64,000 bases of DNA from SMYC01 sp965197495 (GTDB taxonomy: Bacteria; Acidobacteriota; Vicinamibacteria; Marinacidobacterales; SMYC01). Below, piece by piece: positions 7,770 to 15,959 of this stretch (the stretch's first letter is position 1; the number at the start of each line of letters is the position of its first letter). The notes beneath the pieces were generated by a model. That model was not told where the DNA came from. It saw only the letters and a program-made list of their open reading frames with translations, and did no database searches. The stretch spans positions 7,440,001-7,504,000 of the forward strand of contig OZ240210.1 in NCBI GenBank assembly GCA_965197495.1, written 5' to 3'. A program made the translations under genes and the position numbers.

Positions 7770-9347
7770 TTATTCGAGCTGTACCGGAATCCAGAGAAAG
7801 CTCGACTGCTGGCCTCGCACGACCCGCTCGATGCGCAAGAGCAAGTCACCGCCCGCGGGGACTTCACCGATGAGCCGCTGCAGGTCGTCCACGTTGCGCA
7901 CGGGCTGGCGGTTCGCTTCGATGATGATGTCGCCGCGACGAAGCCCGCCGTCCTCTCCCGGCCCGTCCGGGTCGACATCCATCAGCACGACGCCGGCCGC
8001 CGAGCTGGCGCCGAGCTCGCTCGCGAGCTCATCGGACAAGTTCTTACCGCTGATGCCGAGACGACCCCGGTCTTCAGTCGGAACCTCGGGCGCAATATTC
8101 GCGTCCCTGGTACGAAGCGCCATCGTGACGTCCGTCGTCCGAAGCTCGCCGTCACGGAAGAACTTCACCGGAACCGTCTCGTCGGGCCGCACATCCGCGA
8201 CGATGTGGACGAGGTGATTGTTGGACTCGATGGGCACGCCGTTGAACTCGACGATGATGTCACCCGCCTTCAAGCCCGCTTTGGCCGCGGGCATATCGGG
8301 ACCGAGAATCTCGGAAATGATGGCGCCCTTTTGTCCCGTGAGACCAAAGCTTCTCGCGAGCTCCGGCGTGAGATTCTGGATGCTCACGCCGAGCCATCCG
8401 CGCGTCACCTTCCCGACCAAGACGAGCTGGTCGTAAATCTTGCGCGTCATGTCCGACGGGATAGCAAAGCCAATCCCCATATTGCCGCCGGAGTTCGAGA
8501 TGATGTTCGAGTTGATGCCGATGATCTCGCCACGCATGTTGACGAGAGGCCCGCCTGAATTGCCCGGATTGATGGCGGCATCCGTCTGGATGAAATTGTC
8601 GTAGTTGCCCTGGCCGATAAGACGCCCTTTGGCGCTCACGATCCCGGCAGTCACCGTGTGGCCGAAACCGAACGGGTTCCCCATGGCGAGAACCCACTCG
8701 CCGACCATCGTGTTCTCGGAGCTCCCGAAGCCAACATGCGCGAAAGTGCGATCGGCGTTGATCCGCAGGACGGCGAGATCCGTCGCCGGGTCCGTGCCGA
8801 CGACTTCGGCCTGGTAGCGGGTTTGATCCGAGAACCGGACCTCGATTTCGTCGGCATTCTCGATCACGTGGTTGTTGGTGACGACGTAACCTCTCGGATC
8901 GACGATGACACCGGAGCCGAGGCTGCGGCGTCTCTGTCCTTCTGGCTGGTCGCGAAAGAACCGCTCGAAGAAATCGTCCAACGGTGTGTCGGAAGGCGGC
9001 CGCTGAACGCGCTCGGTGCCTTCAGTGAAGATGTTGACCACCGCGGGCTCGAGCTTGCTCGCGACGGCTGCAAAAGCGCGAGAGAGCTTGTCGACCTCGG
9101 GGAAATCGTCTGTATCGACGAGCGGCCGTTCTACCGGAGCGGCGGTCGGCGTTGCGCGCACTTGAGAAGGCTCCTCGAGCTGGACCGACGAATTATCCGC
9201 GGGTGGGGTGGGAGCTCCGGAAACACTACGGCCCACGGCGACGGCCAGAGCGATCAAAACGCCGATGAGGCCGAACCCGAGCGCGGCCACGCGGCCCAAG
9301 TTCGAGTGCTTCCGCCGTTCGCGTCCCGTTTCGTGATTGTCGGTCAT
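7770..9347 (-). CDS. HtrA/DegP-type periplasmic serine protease
   Basis: Do-type protease/chaperone for envelope quality control, 525 aa. Start taken at ATG 9347, which has GGAG upstream. An uncleaved N-terminal anchor (about residues 20-40, AALGFGLIGVLIALAVAV) is followed by a linker. The trypsin-like domain shows the catalytic triad H160 (TNNHVIE), D190 (ATDLAVL) and S264 (NPGNSGGPLV). Two PDZ domains follow (RGWLGVSIQNL onwards and GRLGISGKNL onwards, the second with the family's usual GPGEDGGLRRGDII turn). It is probably membrane-tethered, as in DegS/MucD-like relatives, but has two PDZ domains like DegP/DegQ. Confidence 0.96.
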   Translation of the reverse strand: MTDNHETGRERRKHSNLGRVAALGFGLIGVLIALAVAVGRSVSGAPTPPADNSSVQLEEPSQVRATPTAAPVERPLVDTDDFPEVDKLSRAFAAVASKLEPAVVNIFTEGTERVQRPPSDTPLDDFFERFFRDQPEGQRRRSLGSGVIVDPRGYVVTNNHVIENADEIEVRFSDQTRYQAEVVGTDPATDLAVLRINADRTFAHVGFGSSENTMVGEWVLAMGNPFGFGHTVTAGIVSAKGRLIGQGNYDNFIQTDAAINPGNSGGPLVNMRGEIIGINSNIISNSGGNMGIGFAIPSDMTRKIYDQLVLVGKVTRGWLGVSIQNLTPELARSFGLTGQKGAIISEILGPDMPAAKAGLKAGDIIVEFNGVPIESNNHLVHIVADVRPDETVPVKFFRDGELRTTDVTMALRTRDANIAPEVPTEDRGRLGISGKNLSDELASELGASSAAGVVLMDVDPDGPGEDGGLRRGDIIIEANRQPVRNVDDLQRLIGEVPAGGDLLLRIERVVRGQQSSFLWIPVQLE

Positions 9348-9419
9348 TTCTCTCTCCACAAACTTAAGCTTGGCTAAGATTCCCCATTTGATGCCAGGTG
9401 CACCATTATAACAAGTCCG

Positions 9420-10091
9420 CTAGAAACGCAGATTGACACCGAAACTGGCTTGATGAGATGCCAAATCGAAGCTTCCGAAACCGCGAAAGTCGCCGCCGTG
9501 CGTCCCGCGCGCCCAGTGCCGGCGATACTCCCCGAAGACGAAAATCAATGGGCTGACACGCGCCTCGACGCCGCCGGCAAGGTAGGCGCCATAGGCCAGA
9601 CCGCGATCCACGAAGGCATCGATGAAGATGTCGAAGTTCGAGAAGTCGATGAACTCCCCCTCCTCTCGGTACTCGTAGAAGTAAAAGCCCGCGCCGCCGG
9701 ACACATAGGGAAAGACGCGATGAGATTTGCCGATCGGGAGCACGCGCACACCAGCGGTGATTGGCGTCGTGCGGAGACTCAAATCTTGTATGACCTCGGT
9801 GCCGTCATCGCGCACGAAATCACGATAGGACGTGAACGCGGTTCGTGAGCTCGACTCCACGCCGAAAGCGAGATCGACATACTCGTTGAGCTCGAGCGCG
9901 ACTTCGACGCCGCCGATTAATGCATCGAAATCCCCGCGCTCGCGCGTGAACGTGTCGAGGTTGTACGCCCACAGAGAACTTTCGATTCGAGGTGCGAACC
10001 GCCCGAGCCGAAAAGCTACCGAATGCGCCGCCGCGAGCGGGACCGGAAGAAAGGAGATGAGACCGAGCATTGCAGCCAGTCGATAAATCAT
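9420..10091 (-). CDS. Outer-membrane beta-barrel protein
   Basis: A 223-aa exported protein. It has an N-terminal signal peptide (MIYRLAAMLGLISFLPVPLA, cut probably after AAA/AHS) and alternating amphipathic strands. These are separated by turns rich in D/N/G, ending in FGVNLRF with the C-terminal Phe expected for Bam-dependent barrel insertion. The length suits an 8-strand OmpW/OmpX-like barrel. Its function cannot be read from the sequence. A good AGAGGAG ribosome site precedes ATG 10091. It follows suhB at 111 nt and precedes the HtrA gene by 72 nt. Confidence 0.75.
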   Translation of the reverse strand: MIYRLAAMLGLISFLPVPLAAAHSVAFRLGRFAPRIESSLWAYNLDTFTRERGDFDALIGGVEVALELNEYVDLAFGVESSSRTAFTSYRDFVRDDGTEVIQDLSLRTTPITAGVRVLPIGKSHRVFPYVSGGAGFYFYEYREEGEFIDFSNFDIFIDAFVDRGLAYGAYLAGGVEARVSPLIFVFGEYRRHWARGTHGGDFRGFGSFDLASHQASFGVNLRF

Positions 10092-10202
10092 TGTGCTCCT
10101 CTTTTCTGGCGGCGGTCGTCGATCGTTATTGCATGCTACGTGCCAATAGAGAACGGGAAATGGAGGCTCGACCGTCCTGTTTACAGGACACGCGAGCCGA
10201 AC

Positions 10203-10967
10203 TCAGGAGAGAATCGCGAGCATCTGATCGTGCAGACGTCCGTTCGACGCGACGATCGCTTTTTGGGAGTAGTGGAACGAACCGCCCGTCATTCCCGTAA
10301 CCTGCCCGCCTGCTTCCTGAACGAACAAAGCGCCGGCGGCGGTGTCCCACGGGCCGAGCTTCTCTTCCCAGAACCCATCGAAGCGTCCGGCAGCGACGTA
10401 GCACAAATCGAGAGCGGCCGAACCGTCTCTCCGGATCGCCCGAGCTGTCCCCATGAATTTCTTGAAAAGCCGCAGGTTCCCTTCGGAGTCGTCTTTGAGG
10501 CCGTACGGAAATCCCGTCGTGAGAAGCGCGTGCCGGATCTGAGACGTCGCCGACACATCGAGCTTCTTGCCGTTCAAAAAGGCGCCGCGCCCACTCTCCG
10601 CGGTAAAGAGCTCCTTATGCACGGGATCGTAGACGACACCCGCGCGTACTTCACCATCTTCCTCGTAGCCGATGGAGACCGCGAACATCGGATAGGCATG
10701 GGCGAAGTTCGTCGTCCCGTCCAATGGATCCACGACGAATCGCTGGAACGCGTCGCCGGTCGGGCCACCGCTTTCTTCCGCGAGAATGGAAGCGTCCGGC
10801 ATACGCGCGTTCAAGATCGAGAGGACCGTCGCTTCGGACTCGAGGTCCGCTTGGGTGACCAGATCGAGCTCGCCCTTGAAGGAGATCTCGAAAGCGCCGC
10901 CGTAGTAGGACTCGAGAATAGCGCCGCCGGCAAGCGCGGCTTCAATGGCGACCGACAGTGCTCGCAT
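10203..10967 (-). CDS. suhB: Inositol-1-monophosphatase family phosphatase
   Basis: Mg-dependent phosphatase of the IMPase/SuhB family, 254 aa. The metal-site motifs are complete: EESGG (about residue 64), DPLDGTTNFAHAYP (about 80-93), and WDTAAGALFVQEAGG near the C-terminus. Members hydrolyse inositol phosphates and related sugar phosphates; SuhB also moonlights in rRNA antitermination in enterobacteria. The sequence alone does not say which role applies. The gene is flanked upstream by a 7-nt-period repeat region. Confidence 0.93.
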   Translation of the reverse strand: MRALSVAIEAALAGGAILESYYGGAFEISFKGELDLVTQADLESEATVLSILNARMPDASILAEESGGPTGDAFQRFVVDPLDGTTNFAHAYPMFAVSIGYEEDGEVRAGVVYDPVHKELFTAESGRGAFLNGKKLDVSATSQIRHALLTTGFPYGLKDDSEGNLRLFKKFMGTARAIRRDGSAALDLCYVAAGRFDGFWEEKLGPWDTAAGALFVQEAGGQVTGMTGGSFHYSQKAIVASNGRLHDQMLAILS

Positions 10968-10977
10968 CTCTCGTCTT

Positions 10978-11023
10978 TGGTTAGTGCTTAGTGCCTAGGG
11001 CCTAGGGTCTAGTGCCCAGTGCC
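10978..11023. repeat. Degenerate heptanucleotide repeat
   Basis: About five or six units of TAGTGCC / TAGGGCC / TAGGGTC / CAGTGCC in a 7-nt period fill the gap between suhB and the RsbW-like gene. The same kind of heptad array, with other motifs, appears at several intergenic sites in the window. Confidence 0.65.
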
Positions 11024-11448
11024 TATTCGACCCGTTTCATCATCGTGACGCGGGTGCCCTGGTTGGGCTCGAAATGATAGCTGACCTCGTCCATGAAGTT
11101 CTTCATGAAGAAGATCCCGCGGCCGCTGGGGCGCAGCAAATTCTCTTCCGCGAGCGGGTCCGGAATTTCGGCCGGGTCGAAGCCTTCTCCTTCGTCTTGC
11201 ACGGAAACGCGCAACTCACTCGCCTCGTATTCGAAGCGAACGATCACGCGTTTGGACACGTCGAGCTTATTCCCATGACGGACCGCATTGGTCACCGATT
11301 CGCGAATCGCGACGCTCATCCAGTGGGACGCGTCGGCATCGAAGCCGACTTCAGCCGAAACCGACTCGAAGACGACCTGCACCAAATCGACCATCTCGAA
11401 ACTGCTCTGGATATCGACCTGAACGCGATTCTTCTTCGTCTTCACCAT
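11023..11448 (-). CDS. Anti-sigma regulatory factor (RsbW-like Ser/Thr kinase)
   Basis: GHKL-fold ATP-binding protein of the RsbW/SpoIIAB type, 141 aa from ATG 11448; an alternative ATG lies at 11496. The N-box reads RESVTNAVRHGN, the G1 box DEGEGFDP, and the G2 region PSGRGIFFMKNF. Such proteins bind a sigma factor and phosphorylate a STAS-domain antagonist. A STAS protein with the phosphorylatable Ser is encoded at 33.65 kb, a plausible but unlinked partner. No sigma factor gene is in the window. The start is uncertain because GGAGGG abuts the ATG. Confidence 0.85.
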   Translation of the reverse strand: MVKTKKNRVQVDIQSSFEMVDLVQVVFESVSAEVGFDADASHWMSVAIRESVTNAVRHGNKLDVSKRVIVRFEYEASELRVSVQDEGEGFDPAEIPDPLAEENLLRPSGRGIFFMKNFMDEVSYHFEPNQGTRVTMMKRVE

Positions 11449-11535
11449 CCCTCCGGCCGGGTAGGCTACAAGATTCAACGAGTTGAAACAACCCACACTC
11501 GCTCGATTCCGAGCCTACGTGCTACCATCTTATCA

Positions 11536-12813
11536 ATGTCACCGCACTCGAGGGTTAGGCTGCGGGGTCACTTCGCACCACCTGGGGACAAATCCATAGG
11601 TCACCGGCTGGCGCTCTTAGGCGCGATCGCGCACGGGCGCACGCGCATCGAAGGTTTCCCACCCGGCCGGGACTGTGAACGCACCGTAGACCTCGTTCGC
11701 TCGCTGGGCGTCGAGGCCGAACAGCAGGATACCGTTCTCGAAATCCTAGGCGTCGGCCTTGACGGGTTACGCGCACCCGAGCAGGACCTCGACGCGGGGA
11801 ACTCGGGCTCGACCGCGCGCATGGCGTGCGGCTATCTCGCACCGCAGCCTTTTGAATGCCGCCTCGTAGGCGACGAGAGTCTGTCGCAGCGGCCCTTCGA
11901 CCGCGTCGTGAAGCCCCTGGCGGCGATGGGCGCTTCCATCGAGACCTCTAGCGGCCGGCTCCCGCTCACAATCCATGGCGGTCGCGAGCTCCATGCTATC
12001 GACTACGAGCTACCCATCCCGAGCGCTCAAGTGAAGACGGCACTCCTCCTTGCCGGACTCTACGCGGCGGGCACGACGCGCGTGCGAGAAACGCGCCCAT
12101 CGAGAGACCATACGGAAATCGCCCTCCGTGGGTTTGGCGCAGAGCCTGTCATCGACGACGGCGTGGTGTCTTTACGCCGTGTCGCGCGCCTCAGTGCGGG
12201 GCACTTTCGGGTTCCCGGAGATTTTTCATCTGCAGCGTTTTTCGTGACCGCGGCGGCGTTTCTGCCCGACTCCGATCTCGTCGTCGAGAATGTCGGGCTG
12301 AACCCGACCCGATCCGCGCTACTGGATGTGCTCCTCGACATGGGTGCGGATATTCGCGTCGAGCCTCACGAAACGCATGACGGCGAAGAACCGACCGGTA
12401 GTATTCGCGTGCGGGGTCGCGAGCTCCACGGAGCGGTCGTTCCGGCCGATAAGCTTCCGGCGATGATCGACGAAGTACCCATACTCGCGGTCGCAGCGGC
12501 CTTCGCCGACGGCACGACGCGGGTGGAAGGTGCTTCGGAGCTCCGTGTGAAGGAGAGCGACCGCCTCGCCGCCATCATCGAAGGCTTGGAGGCTCTCGGG
12601 GCCAACGTGGCCGCGATTCCGGACGGATTCGTCGTAACGGGCGGCCGTCAACTCTCCCCGGCATCTCTCGAGACCCACGGCGACCACCGCATGGTGATGG
12701 CTTGGGCTATCGCTTCACTTGGAGTGGACGGAGACTGTACAATTGATCATCTGGATCAAGTGAAGATCTCCTATCCAGGCTTCTGGGAGGCGCTCGACTA
12801 TTTGGCGCGGTAG
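11536..12813 (+). CDS. aroA: 3-phosphoshikimate 1-carboxyvinyltransferase (EPSP synthase)
   Basis: Sixth step of the shikimate pathway: shikimate-3-phosphate plus PEP gives EPSP. It is 425 aa from ATG 11536. Signatures: PPGDKSIGHRLALLGA (PEP/S3P-binding Lys), LDAGNSGSTARM, and ELRVKESDRLAAI near residue 335, plus GDHRMVMAWAI near the C-terminus. Two pseudo-repeated inside-out domains are complete. It is followed 7 nt later by aroK and then by a phosphoesterase. It is divergent from the RsbW-like gene; no clear Shine-Dalgarno was seen before the ATG. Confidence 0.97.
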   Translation: MSPHSRVRLRGHFAPPGDKSIGHRLALLGAIAHGRTRIEGFPPGRDCERTVDLVRSLGVEAEQQDTVLEILGVGLDGLRAPEQDLDAGNSGSTARMACGYLAPQPFECRLVGDESLSQRPFDRVVKPLAAMGASIETSSGRLPLTIHGGRELHAIDYELPIPSAQVKTALLLAGLYAAGTTRVRETRPSRDHTEIALRGFGAEPVIDDGVVSLRRVARLSAGHFRVPGDFSSAAFFVTAAAFLPDSDLVVENVGLNPTRSALLDVLLDMGADIRVEPHETHDGEEPTGSIRVRGRELHGAVVPADKLPAMIDEVPILAVAAAFADGTTRVEGASELRVKESDRLAAIIEGLEALGANVAAIPDGFVVTGGRQLSPASLETHGDHRMVMAWAIASLGVDGDCTIDHLDQVKISYPGFWEALDYLAR

Positions 12814-12820
12814 ACGGCCA

Positions 12821-13330
12821 ATGACGTGGTTCTTCCTCGTGGGATTCATGGGCACCGGTAAGACGACTTTGGGAAAGGCGGTAGCCAGTCGGTTGTCGCT
12901 TCCTTTCTTCGACTTGGACCGTGTGGTCGAACAGGACGCCGGTGCGAGCATCCCGGATATTTTCGAGACCGAAGGAGAAGAGAGTTTCCGCAAGCGTGAA
13001 ACGAAGGCCTTGCTGAGAACGCTCGAGCAACAAGCGGAGGGCGTGCTCGCCACGGGCGGAGGTGCGTTTACGATCGAGGAGAACCGACGAAACATGATGG
13101 AAGCGGGCATTTCGGTCTGGCTCGACGTGCCTGCGGACGAGCTGGTCGCACGGGTGAGGGGCGACGGCCGCCCGCTGTGGAAAAACCGTGCGGAAGCCCG
13201 CGTCCTAGCAGAGCGGAGAAAAGCGTATTACCGTTTAGCCAACTTGCACTTGGAGCTCGGCGACCAATCTATCGAACAGAATTCGACGCGCCTATACCGG
13301 CTGCTCGCGCCTTATCGAAGTGATTCATGA
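12821..13330 (+). CDS. aroK: Shikimate kinase
   Basis: P-loop kinase phosphorylating shikimate, 169 aa. Walker A GFMGTGKTTL at residues 8-17; shikimate-binding DLD at about residue 30 (FFDLDRVVE), FRKRE, and GGGAF near residue 78 followed by the LID with GRPLW. Encoded immediately after aroA, so adjacent steps of aromatic amino acid biosynthesis are co-expressed. Its stop overlaps the next start as ATGA. Confidence 0.96.
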   Translation: MTWFFLVGFMGTGKTTLGKAVASRLSLPFFDLDRVVEQDAGASIPDIFETEGEESFRKRETKALLRTLEQQAEGVLATGGGAFTIEENRRNMMEAGISVWLDVPADELVARVRGDGRPLWKNRAEARVLAERRKAYYRLANLHLELGDQSIEQNSTRLYRLLAPYRSDS

Positions 13331-14076
13331 GATATCTCGTACTGAGCGACATCCACTCGAACCTCGAAGCGCTAACCGCGGTGCTGCAGCGCGTGCGCCG
13401 CAAGCGCTTCGACCAAACCGTCATCCTCGGCGACCTCGTCGGCTACGGCGCCGACCCGAATCCGATTGTGGACAGAGTCCGCAAGCTCAAACGTTCGGTC
13501 ATCATCCGAGGCAATCACGACAAGGTGTGTAGCGGCATCGACAACGGCGAGATGTTCAACAAGGTCGCGCTCCAGTCCGCGCGCTGGACCGAGGATCAGT
13601 TGCTCCCCCGGCACCGCAAGTGGCTCCGAGCGCTCCCAAAAAGACCCGTCACAGTGAGTGATGTTCTCTCGATCTCCCATGGAACGCCGCTCGACGAAGA
13701 CGCCTACATCTTTGGAGAGGTCGAGGCTCTCAACATGTTTCAGTACTTCGAGACGCCCATCTGCTTCTTCGGTCACAGCCATTTTCCAGTCGTCTTCGGA
13801 CTCGACGACGAAGCCCTAACGACCCACATTCCGCGGACCAATGGCAGCGACAACTGCCGAATAAAGCTCGACAAAACAAAGCGCTATCTCATCAACCCAG
13901 GCTCGATCGGCCAGCCCCGCGACGGCGACAACCGCGCTAGCTTCGGCATCCTCGACGACAAACGCATGACCATGACCACCTACCGCGTAAACTACCCCTA
14001 CGAAAAAACGCAACGAAAAATCCGCGCCGCCGGCCTCCCCGCCCCGTTGGCCGACCGATTGGCCCTAGGACGGTGA
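13327..14076 (+). CDS. Calcineurin-like metallophosphoesterase (YfcE/diadenylate-type)
   Basis: A 249-aa two-metal phosphoesterase. Motifs: SDIHSN (residues 7-12), GDLVGYG, GNHDK, SHGTP and GHSHFP, followed by LINPGSIGQPRDG, giving the complete calcineurin-like metal site. The GDLVGYGADPNP form occurs in cytoplasmic phosphodiesterases acting on small phosphoesters. It has no signal peptide. Translationally coupled to aroK through ATGA. The substrate is unknown. Confidence 0.9.
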   Translation: MRYLVLSDIHSNLEALTAVLQRVRRKRFDQTVILGDLVGYGADPNPIVDRVRKLKRSVIIRGNHDKVCSGIDNGEMFNKVALQSARWTEDQLLPRHRKWLRALPKRPVTVSDVLSISHGTPLDEDAYIFGEVEALNMFQYFETPICFFGHSHFPVVFGLDDEALTTHIPRTNGSDNCRIKLDKTKRYLINPGSIGQPRDGDNRASFGILDDKRMTMTTYRVNYPYEKTQRKIRAAGLPAPLADRLALGR

Positions 14077-14191
14077 GTCCGTAATTTGGGTTGCGAGGTC
14101 CGTAATTCGGGCTGCTATTTGCTACCGGCTACCTGCGCGCTCCCAGCGCGAGCTCGTACGGTAGCCAGTAGCCGGTGGCAGATAGCAAACA
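14077..14191. repeat. Intergenic repeat with inverted arms
   Basis: Two tandem copies of GTCCGTAATT(T/C)GGG(T/C)TGC are followed by an imperfect inverted repeat. TGCTATTTGCTACCGGCTACC on the left (about 14112-14132) matches, inverted, the segment ending GGTGGCAGATAGCAAAC. The CGTAATTCGGG core and the GGTAGC-type heptads recur at 46.03-46.13 kb. Confidence 0.65.
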
Positions 14192-14280
14192 TCGGATCGC
14201 ACTGAGCGCGTGCGCTCCATCGCCTAAAGGCGATGGGTTCACGTCGCCGACTAAAGTCGGCTTGTCCTTGCCTCGTTTCA

Positions 14281-14715
14281 CTACTCACTGACCTTGAAAG
14301 AATCGTCGTCCTGGGGCACGGCACCCTGCAACTCTATATACTTCGCTACCACCTCATCCGTCACGTTGCCCGTTGTCACCACGAAGTAACCCCGTGCCCG
14401 TAGGTGCCGACCCCAGAACTCCTTCCGCATCGTCCGTAAGTCGCGCATCAGACGATTCGACATCTTACCCTTAATCAACTGCATCACTCGACTCGGCGAC
14501 AAATTCGGCGGCACGCTCAGCAACAGGTGCACGTGCTCAGGCCGCACATGACCCTTCAGTATTTCTATCTGGTTCCGAGCACAGATCTCCCGGATGAGAT
14601 CCCGGAGACGAACCGCTACATCCCCTCTCAAGGCCGGCTTGCGGTACTTCGTGATAAATACGAAGTGATAGTTTAACTGCTACGTCGTGTGCGATGATTT
14701 ACGATATCCTTTCAC
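14281..14715 (-). pseudogene. tnpA: IS200-type transposase, copy 1 (nonsense mutation)
   Basis: Same protein as copies 2 and 3, but codon 12 counted from the GTG start at 14715 is TAG (14682-14680) where the others have TAT (Tyr). The remaining open frame begins downstream at 14631 and retains HUH (PEHVHLLLSVPP) and the C-terminal helix, but lacks the first beta strand. Several substitutions, such as Arg for Trp in the GRHLRARGYF region, confirm it is the oldest or least constrained copy. Confidence 0.8.
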
Positions 14716-14888
14716 CTGGGGATCGTACCCCAAGCCTCCTAAAGGCTTCGCCTAAAGGCGTGGGATTTCAACCATCCCCGAGTGGGACATTAAAACACAT
14801 TGGATCGCACTGAGCGCGTGCGCTCCATCGCCTAAAGGCGATGGGTTCACGTCGCCGGCTAAAGTCGGCTTGTCCTTGCCTCGTTTCA

Positions 14889-15341
14889 CTACTCACTGAC
14901 CTTGAAAGAATCGTCGTCCTGGGGCACGGCACCCTGCAACTCTATATACTTCGCTATCACCTCATCCGTCACGTTGCCCGTTGTCACCACGAAGTAACCC
15001 CGTGCCCATAGGTGCCGACCCCAGAACTCCTTCCGCATCCTCCGAAAGTCGCGCATCAGACGATTCGACGTCTTACCCTTGATCAACTGCATCACTCGAC
15101 TCGGCGACAAATTCGGCGGCACGCTCAGCAACAGGTGCACGTGCTCAGGCCGCACATGACCCTTCAGTATTTCTATCTGGTTCCGAGCACAGATCTCCCG
15201 GATGAGATCCCGGAGACGAACCGCTACATCCCCTCTCAAGGCCGGCTTGCGGTACTTCGTGATAAATACGAAGTGATAGTTTAACTGATACGTCGTGTGC
15301 GATGATTTACGATATCCTTTCACCTCGGGATCGTACCCCAA
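14889..15341 (-). CDS. tnpA: IS200/IS605-family Y1 transposase, copy 2
   Basis: Single-strand transposase of the HUH/Y1 type, 150 aa from TTG 15341, or 144 aa from GTG 15323 as copy 3 must use. It shows YHFVFITKYRKPAL, the HUH motif PEHVHLLLSVPP, and the helix GYFVVTTGNVTDEVIAKYIE with the candidate catalytic Tyr. The protein is identical to copy 3 over their shared length. It acts on the hairpin ends as single-stranded DNA. Confidence 0.93.
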   Translation of the reverse strand: MGYDPEVKGYRKSSHTTYQLNYHFVFITKYRKPALRGDVAVRLRDLIREICARNQIEILKGHVRPEHVHLLLSVPPNLSPSRVMQLIKGKTSNRLMRDFRRMRKEFWGRHLWARGYFVVTTGNVTDEVIAKYIELQGAVPQDDDSFKVSE

Positions 15342-15496
15342 GCCTCCTAAAGGCTTCGCCTAAAGGCGTGGGATTTCAACCATCCCCGAGTGGGACATTA
15401 AAACACATTGGATCGCACTGAGCGCGTGCGCTCCATCGCCTAAAGGCGATGGGTTCACGTCGCCGGCTAAAGTCGGCTTGTCCTTGCCTCGTTTCA

Positions 15497-15931
15497 CTAC
15501 TCACTGACCTTGAAAGAATCGTCGTCCTGGGGCACGGCACCCTGCAACTCTATATACTTCGCTATCACCTCATCCGTCACGTTGCCCGTTGTCACCACGA
15601 AGTAACCCCGTGCCCATAGGTGCCGACCCCAGAACTCCTTCCGCATCCTCCGAAAGTCGCGCATCAGACGATTCGACGTCTTACCCTTGATCAACTGCAT
15701 CACTCGACTCGGCGACAAATTCGGCGGCACGCTCAGCAACAGGTGCACGTGCTCAGGCCGCACATGACCCTTCAGTATTTCTATCTGGTTCCGAGCACAG
15801 ATCTCCCGGATGAGATCCCGGAGACGAACCGCTACATCCCCTCTCAAGGCCGGCTTGCGGTACTTCGTGATAAATACGAAGTGATAGTTTAACTGATACG
15901 TCGTGTGCGATGATTTACGATATCCTTTCAC
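15497..15931 (-). CDS. tnpA: IS200/IS605-family Y1 transposase, copy 3
   Basis: A 144-aa transposase identical in amino acids to copy 2 where they overlap. An in-frame TAG just upstream of GTG 15931 (CCTAGG where copy 2 has CCGAGG) rules out the longer start and shows that GTG-AAA-GGA is the natural start of the family here. The left-end sequence upstream is interrupted after CCTAAA at 15959 by the IS1634-family insertion, which separates the gene from its own end. Confidence 0.93.
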   Translation of the reverse strand: MKGYRKSSHTTYQLNYHFVFITKYRKPALRGDVAVRLRDLIREICARNQIEILKGHVRPEHVHLLLSVPPNLSPSRVMQLIKGKTSNRLMRDFRRMRKEFWGRHLWARGYFVVTTGNVTDEVIAKYIELQGAVPQDDDSFKVSE

Positions 15932-15959
15932 CTAGGGATCGTACCCCAAGCCTCCTAAA

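Larger units (their letters stand above)
14192..15959 (-). mobile_element. Tandem array of three IS200-type elements (608-bp period)
   Basis: Three head-to-tail units, each with a minus-strand Y1 transposase, spaced exactly 608 bp apart (transposase ends at 14281, 14889, 15497). Each unit carries subterminal hairpins with TAAA loops: CGCC-TAAA-GGCG stems near the left end, and ATCGCC-TAAA-GGCGAT plus GCCGGC-TAAA-GTCGGC near the right end, as in IS200/IS605 family ends. There is no tnpB. Units 2 and 3 are almost identical; unit 1 is diverged and has a nonsense codon. The left end of unit 3 is split by another IS at 15960. Confidence 0.85.

Noticed and set aside
14192..15959. Possible CRISPR array because of the regular repeats
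   Set aside because: The period is 608 bp, each unit encodes a transposase, and there are no short repeats with unique spacers.
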